Part shown: one piece after another, positions 63,401 through 64,000 of the stretch
How the letters are laid out: each line of letters opens with the position of its first letter
How positions within the stretch are numbered: the stretch's first letter is position 1
Origin: Ustilago trichophora
Taxonomy: Eukaryota; Basidiomycota; Ustilaginomycetes; Ustilaginales; Ustilaginaceae
Reading direction: 5' to 3'
Length of the DNA stretch: 64,000 nucleotides
NCBI GenBank assembly: GCA_900323505.1
Contig: OOIN01000031.1
Span: 124,001-188,000 of the forward strand
The notes under the pieces: generated by a model
Seen by the model: the letters and a program-made list of their open reading frames with translations, nothing else
What the model was told of the DNA's origin: nothing
Database searches by the model: none
Program-made: the position numbers and the translations under genes

Positions 63401-64000
63401 GAGGCACCGAAAGCGTTGGCATTGTCGCGGTCTTGCAGCACCTTGCTGTGACGCTCCGAGGTAAAGAGCGAGAAGAGCTTGGGGATCATGGGACGAGCAT
63501 TGAACAAGTCGAGACCGGCCTGGTTAAGGCAAATCGCACCGATGGCATTGGGGATCGAGTAGATGACGTCCCAGTGCGCCTCGATGTCGGCCTCGATAGC
63601 ATCAAAGAAGGTTTCGGGGATTTTGGCCTCCTGCAGAATGGCAAGCGAGGTGGGCTCGTTGTGGATGAAGGTGGCCATGATGTTGATGGCAAGCGCCAAG
63701 ATCTGAGGACCAAAGATGGAACGGTGCTCGATGATGCGCTTGAGCGAGGTGGGTAGCGAAGTGTTGATGAGGTTGCGCAGGCCATCGCCCGTGCCGGTGG
63801 AGGCCATCATCTGGGTGATGGACTTGAACATGGCTCGAAGCAGCGAAGCACGTCCAAAGGCGAGGCGACCATAGAGGTTGTCTGGCCCGGGCTCACCAAA
63901 GACACGGTCGCTCATGCGGTCGGCCGTGCCGTCGTCCACATCGCGTTCCACCTCTGCCTCGACCCGATCGACAACGACATCGAGACCGCGCGCATTGCAA
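54415..64000 (-). CDS. Tom1/HUWE1-like giant protein, 5' partial, lacking a HECT domain
   Basis: The frame is open to the right edge (the bases before 63951 continue as coding, NARGLDVVVDR) and ends in TGA at 54415-54417, giving about 3194 residues. In order it shows the DUF913-type armadillo region (edge to about 63000), a UBA domain (about 61230-61350, MVDMGFPANAARHAL), long acidic stretches (57890-58560), a His-rich patch (near 57310-57345), a coiled coil (about 56900-57080), paired ubiquitin-binding UBM motifs (FLEALPDDLREEVL and FLDALPPELRAEVI, 56420-56580) and a Lys-Glu repeat (55339-55394). This order matches yeast Tom1 and human HUWE1, E3 ubiquitin ligases of nuclear quality control and protein turnover. 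The frame stops after LLRCLRALDYIVTGR, where relatives continue for several hundred residues including the catalytic HECT domain. Without it the protein cannot ligate ubiquitin itself. Sequence after the stop is AT-rich and non-coding. Confidence 0.92.
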   Translation of the reverse strand, partial: CNARGLDVVVDRVEAEVERDVDDGTADRMSDRVFGEPGPDNLYGRLAFGRASLLRAMFKSITQMMASTGTGDGLRNLINTSLPTSLKRIIEHRSIFGPQILALAINIMATFIHNEPTSLAILQEAKIPETFFDAIEADIEAHWDVIYSIPNAIGAICLNQAGLDLFNARPMIPKLFSLFTSERHSKVLQDRDNANAFGASIDELMRHQPSIKTLVMDSIMKSLQEIDQMGRNFTPPEEPKARAAYGLLPVGDAIADEAAAAASAGSTGGRSVALADVLTDEPDPIRKEDSTKLESNPVIASIDIVARFLEGLFQTTSHCKDFIKLDGLDKLLGFYSLPCLPYDFCASLLADSLISLVRYMAEISPSTVLIAMLRDVKAASEEVAALFEVKDKSFASMTYDNTVSRLLWMATPRDEADAERANLAFRRLVGLCSRTHLFTDVCTITYVGHKLPSIFLQTLVASNTSGTISIAELGAIHRACAWENMLLKTSLPPPPPPSATLTADADAKPTGAAPADSQSSGDSQQPSFSSAVGQSAASSSNASGATGSSTQVQRPSQHGVPDDLLQDLAGTVQQRAQPTDASQPQEEDPRQRNAAALRYVASQIPSSLTSLFEETVRYLAPRRSVDAAHKAASYTASVEIAKFLKEHLTWRESSNGINSFAFATLTICQTSCLLFDERPSSPVVYSAILRAFDKQGGLDLLFDHFRRYVAEIDRFYHGHGNRIESSVTDIDEAGIKLGHTCGGLKVTLGLLLKLVHCKGLIESAQTTQLIRDGGKDVFEPHAYLVKIRSEVLSLLLSAWEKPWLPSLPASVNRLMLQNLLTILKAQNETAPAPKKPTTATSATSGASGTLESAIPGLLNLRNPFAFGSAPRVVPAPVRRPPNEERVRTMVDMGFPANAARHALSRCQNNLNAATEFLLAHDDLVVHYRDNPNLTGLDESNTNVTEGQDGARVATDSTADRSTTEAQATVGQASEAGTTNGNTESAEDQMTDAAAPAVTTSAADASADVQDAAMTDAGDKSESADPASGKETDDTMDTDKVAKLRADLEKLRAELRASLVERGLELADHHPALVFEVKSAIMLEASDRVKAMKYIETIVKVIDSEASGAFGVKADFVALRMQLLALVLHDEQIFKLLDRDVATSVLKSLEGLIQLYGNRSSTPAASVTQSAESSSSAETSKSTSTPKWLASLILALVGILGFSEDIVEVKTNDSYLDAPVAAESTPSDGSGETDARSAEAKADGAASAGASDKTVLPQVRVGSVPISDALFHFALQIFREATTLERNDLLAAFRLLTVLTRTHSYAARFAREGGVRLIFEPFRVLEPKQVSGCQPFVAIVLRHIVEDAQTLATVMKQEIHSLVAQSRNKTSDTSTLVRQLDCAVLRDPDVFLEAAVAKVEMTEYSPTKGSGHIKLLQDSAATEGGAKESPSDLAGNGQASLASLHLGDDPMDATADGGNPKTADEPAFFKSAQASATNAPSEELDGLMGFLLTELLKTTGRKPQSSATASTGDPTNPAASSSSNTDASEATSTGTTNGAAAVAGSPGKEKTEEEKQDDIAFFYTSFIMQCLTELLSSYSTCKTSFVNFSKKRLFAAAAGTVATPISTPAANSSASVSWASGTPGGKDAARSRAGILGTFLTELVPAGFLNSYSGTELRRKMTLSNWAMSVLVALTADVTVHIDVKEVPADLITVRKTVLDAIARSIKEAASSSEPIEVRYGRLYALSDLCYRLLIARPNSTGGKQTEDLTLHMAKTMLEKNYVTVLTSAIADVDLNLPTVKSLLEAILRPLEHLTKVAIKMGKAKDKNGGRAVIDESEDETDFSSDYDMEEDFDEEDDEDDEDIEREETPDFYRNSSLGMHTGEMETGFDDDEMSDEDMDDDEDMEMEDFDSETGSELSSDEELEGLDGDEGHVMEITDSDTDMDDSSDDDSDSDDDGHTLSHGHGSHGDDISIVDEEDEWTDEDDEEDDGTDLDDEDEEALDFVFEDGEDGMPAIPEEFDEALMEGDMGDGMMDEEEIEMLEEDSMDDGMDGDDMSQLELAEEYAAPVDDRFGANWGWTAVHDPRTAGSGTSGDRPRTAGIFPPNFFLPNAIANMTNGGTGGHRRRNLLDFDSMMAPRRAAPPSDEISTHPLLVDQSDADASRHAGRITRRSSGGGQLPSGYADWAQSVEDFVGEGALQFLENLLTRGGATNQGIRIEVGDGGRMRIDGINVGGRLGRGGHHHHHHSHTHHGQAVLGGDQRAPNSRQAAAQNDPVVLSQSFTPMPTITRWSEEALVLLPSSSVSSERTSKMRAHLINALMPGFKKNRLETRRKLEEDRKKLEQAKQTREQAEIEIKKLRESKERTEKELEEARESLHESEARARQMVADANAAGEARATASEQQQTDGREGVQNSDADVPVAAASATAGAPGSQSAAAPATAVADDVEMVDAEPAQASTSSTQPAQAPAAAAATSSGHAQAPAAERATITINGEEIDITDTGIDPTFLEALPDDLREEVLNQHFRERRAAEATSNLPQPTSIAPEFLDALPPELRAEVIQQEAIETSRRRAREQMASRGNADRPGQGTGGQAAGEGASASSNTRPAGEGASSANRGNEASGYSFSADTIEEILRDDDDFERDVLDSMATTLGIDPADGRHRQHRRFEEEEDSQDVSSGTVRAVPASSAAPRLGNMPIRMLNVSGGPRPGGADGRDAGHADPSKKVGPRDAIQLLDKSGVATLVRLLFFPQMNAKQTALHKVLANLSENAKTRSELLNLLLMVLSEGSVDAHAVDRSFVSMSNRANRMHSTPSRPTPKRANSGPASAFQASTPGGQGSSSSTAPLSKTGDEAPFLIASRSIDTLLHLTSVNMQAALYFLRDDARPPKRAKGKEKEKEKEKEKEKEKEKDASERGLAPLNVLLHLLSKESIVSNNQILDPLLALISTVTRPLQAVISKPADANAKPATGASESTAEAATSTDMVRSDGPGPASADGGAAAGAGTEAAPSTAAGTRNSGATAGGAAAPTEPKAAEARADGGLSALPTIPAENLKHVVKPLVAPISSKGFQHTLAIASHLLIIEGAQDTICKALQKQANVAVKFLMVTMDDLLEKLPEPAEEDDEEEGEKKGESGGGPSADASGGVAAQAQAAAAAASAGVTQSGIVIAGPTITDRISSMSGGQRIQSESLAQLASPYNSQAVLLRCLRALDYIVTGR
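55339..55394 (-). repeat. Hexanucleotide repeat coding for (Lys-Glu)n
   Basis: A GAGAAG-type hexanucleotide repeat inside the Tom1-like gene encodes about ten Lys-Glu pairs. Its repeat nature makes it prone to length change between strains, in frame because the unit is six bases. Confidence 0.9.

Overview
The window looks like nuclear DNA of a basidiomycete smut fungus (Ustilaginomycotina, Ustilago/Sporisorium type). This is inferred from long, nearly intron-free, GC-rich reading frames, long gene-poor intergenic tracts full of CT/GA microsatellites, fungal-type protein families, and regulatory proteins carrying long Ser/Ala/Gln-rich disordered regions. No prokaryotic operon signals are present and each gene stands alone. 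The species cannot be fixed from sequence alone.

Layout: (1) 3' end of an unidentified gene at the left edge, convergent with (2) a Snt2-type BAH/PHD/SANT chromatin protein (minus strand). (3) A 4-kb divergent intergenic tract leads to (4) a Ser-rich WD40 protein (plus), convergent with (5) a Pcl/Pho80-type cyclin (minus). (6) An 11.3-kb tract without a credible gene follows, then (7) the Pch2/TRIP13 AAA+ ATPase, (8) an alpha/beta hydrolase, (9) a TRIC-like cation channel (minus), (10) a one-intron alkyltransferase-like DNA repair protein, (11) Spt16 of FACT (minus), (12) Atg8, (13) a large PPP4R1-like HEAT-repeat protein, (14) an OPT-family oligopeptide transporter, (15) a 163-bp tandem duplication whose second copy is split by a solo LTR, (16) a class II cAMP phosphodiesterase (minus), and (17) the 5'-open Tom1/HUWE1-like giant protein (minus) running off the right edge.

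The genes are housekeeping or regulatory and do not form a cluster or pathway. Several concern chromatin and genome maintenance (Snt2, Spt16, alkyltransferase-like protein, Pch2); others concern signalling or turnover (cyclin, PP4 regulator, cAMP phosphodiesterase, Atg8, Tom1-like).

The most notable observations are: the Tom1/HUWE1-like frame stops just before the part of the family that carries the catalytic HECT domain, and no HECT sequence is found anywhere in the window; a 953-bp TG...CA solo LTR with a perfect 5-bp target duplication sits in one copy of a tandem repeat whose other copy preserves the empty site; the 7-mer TACTGTA/TACAGTA occurs about 23 times, every time outside coding sequence; and 11.3 kb without a gene lies between the cyclin and PCH2.
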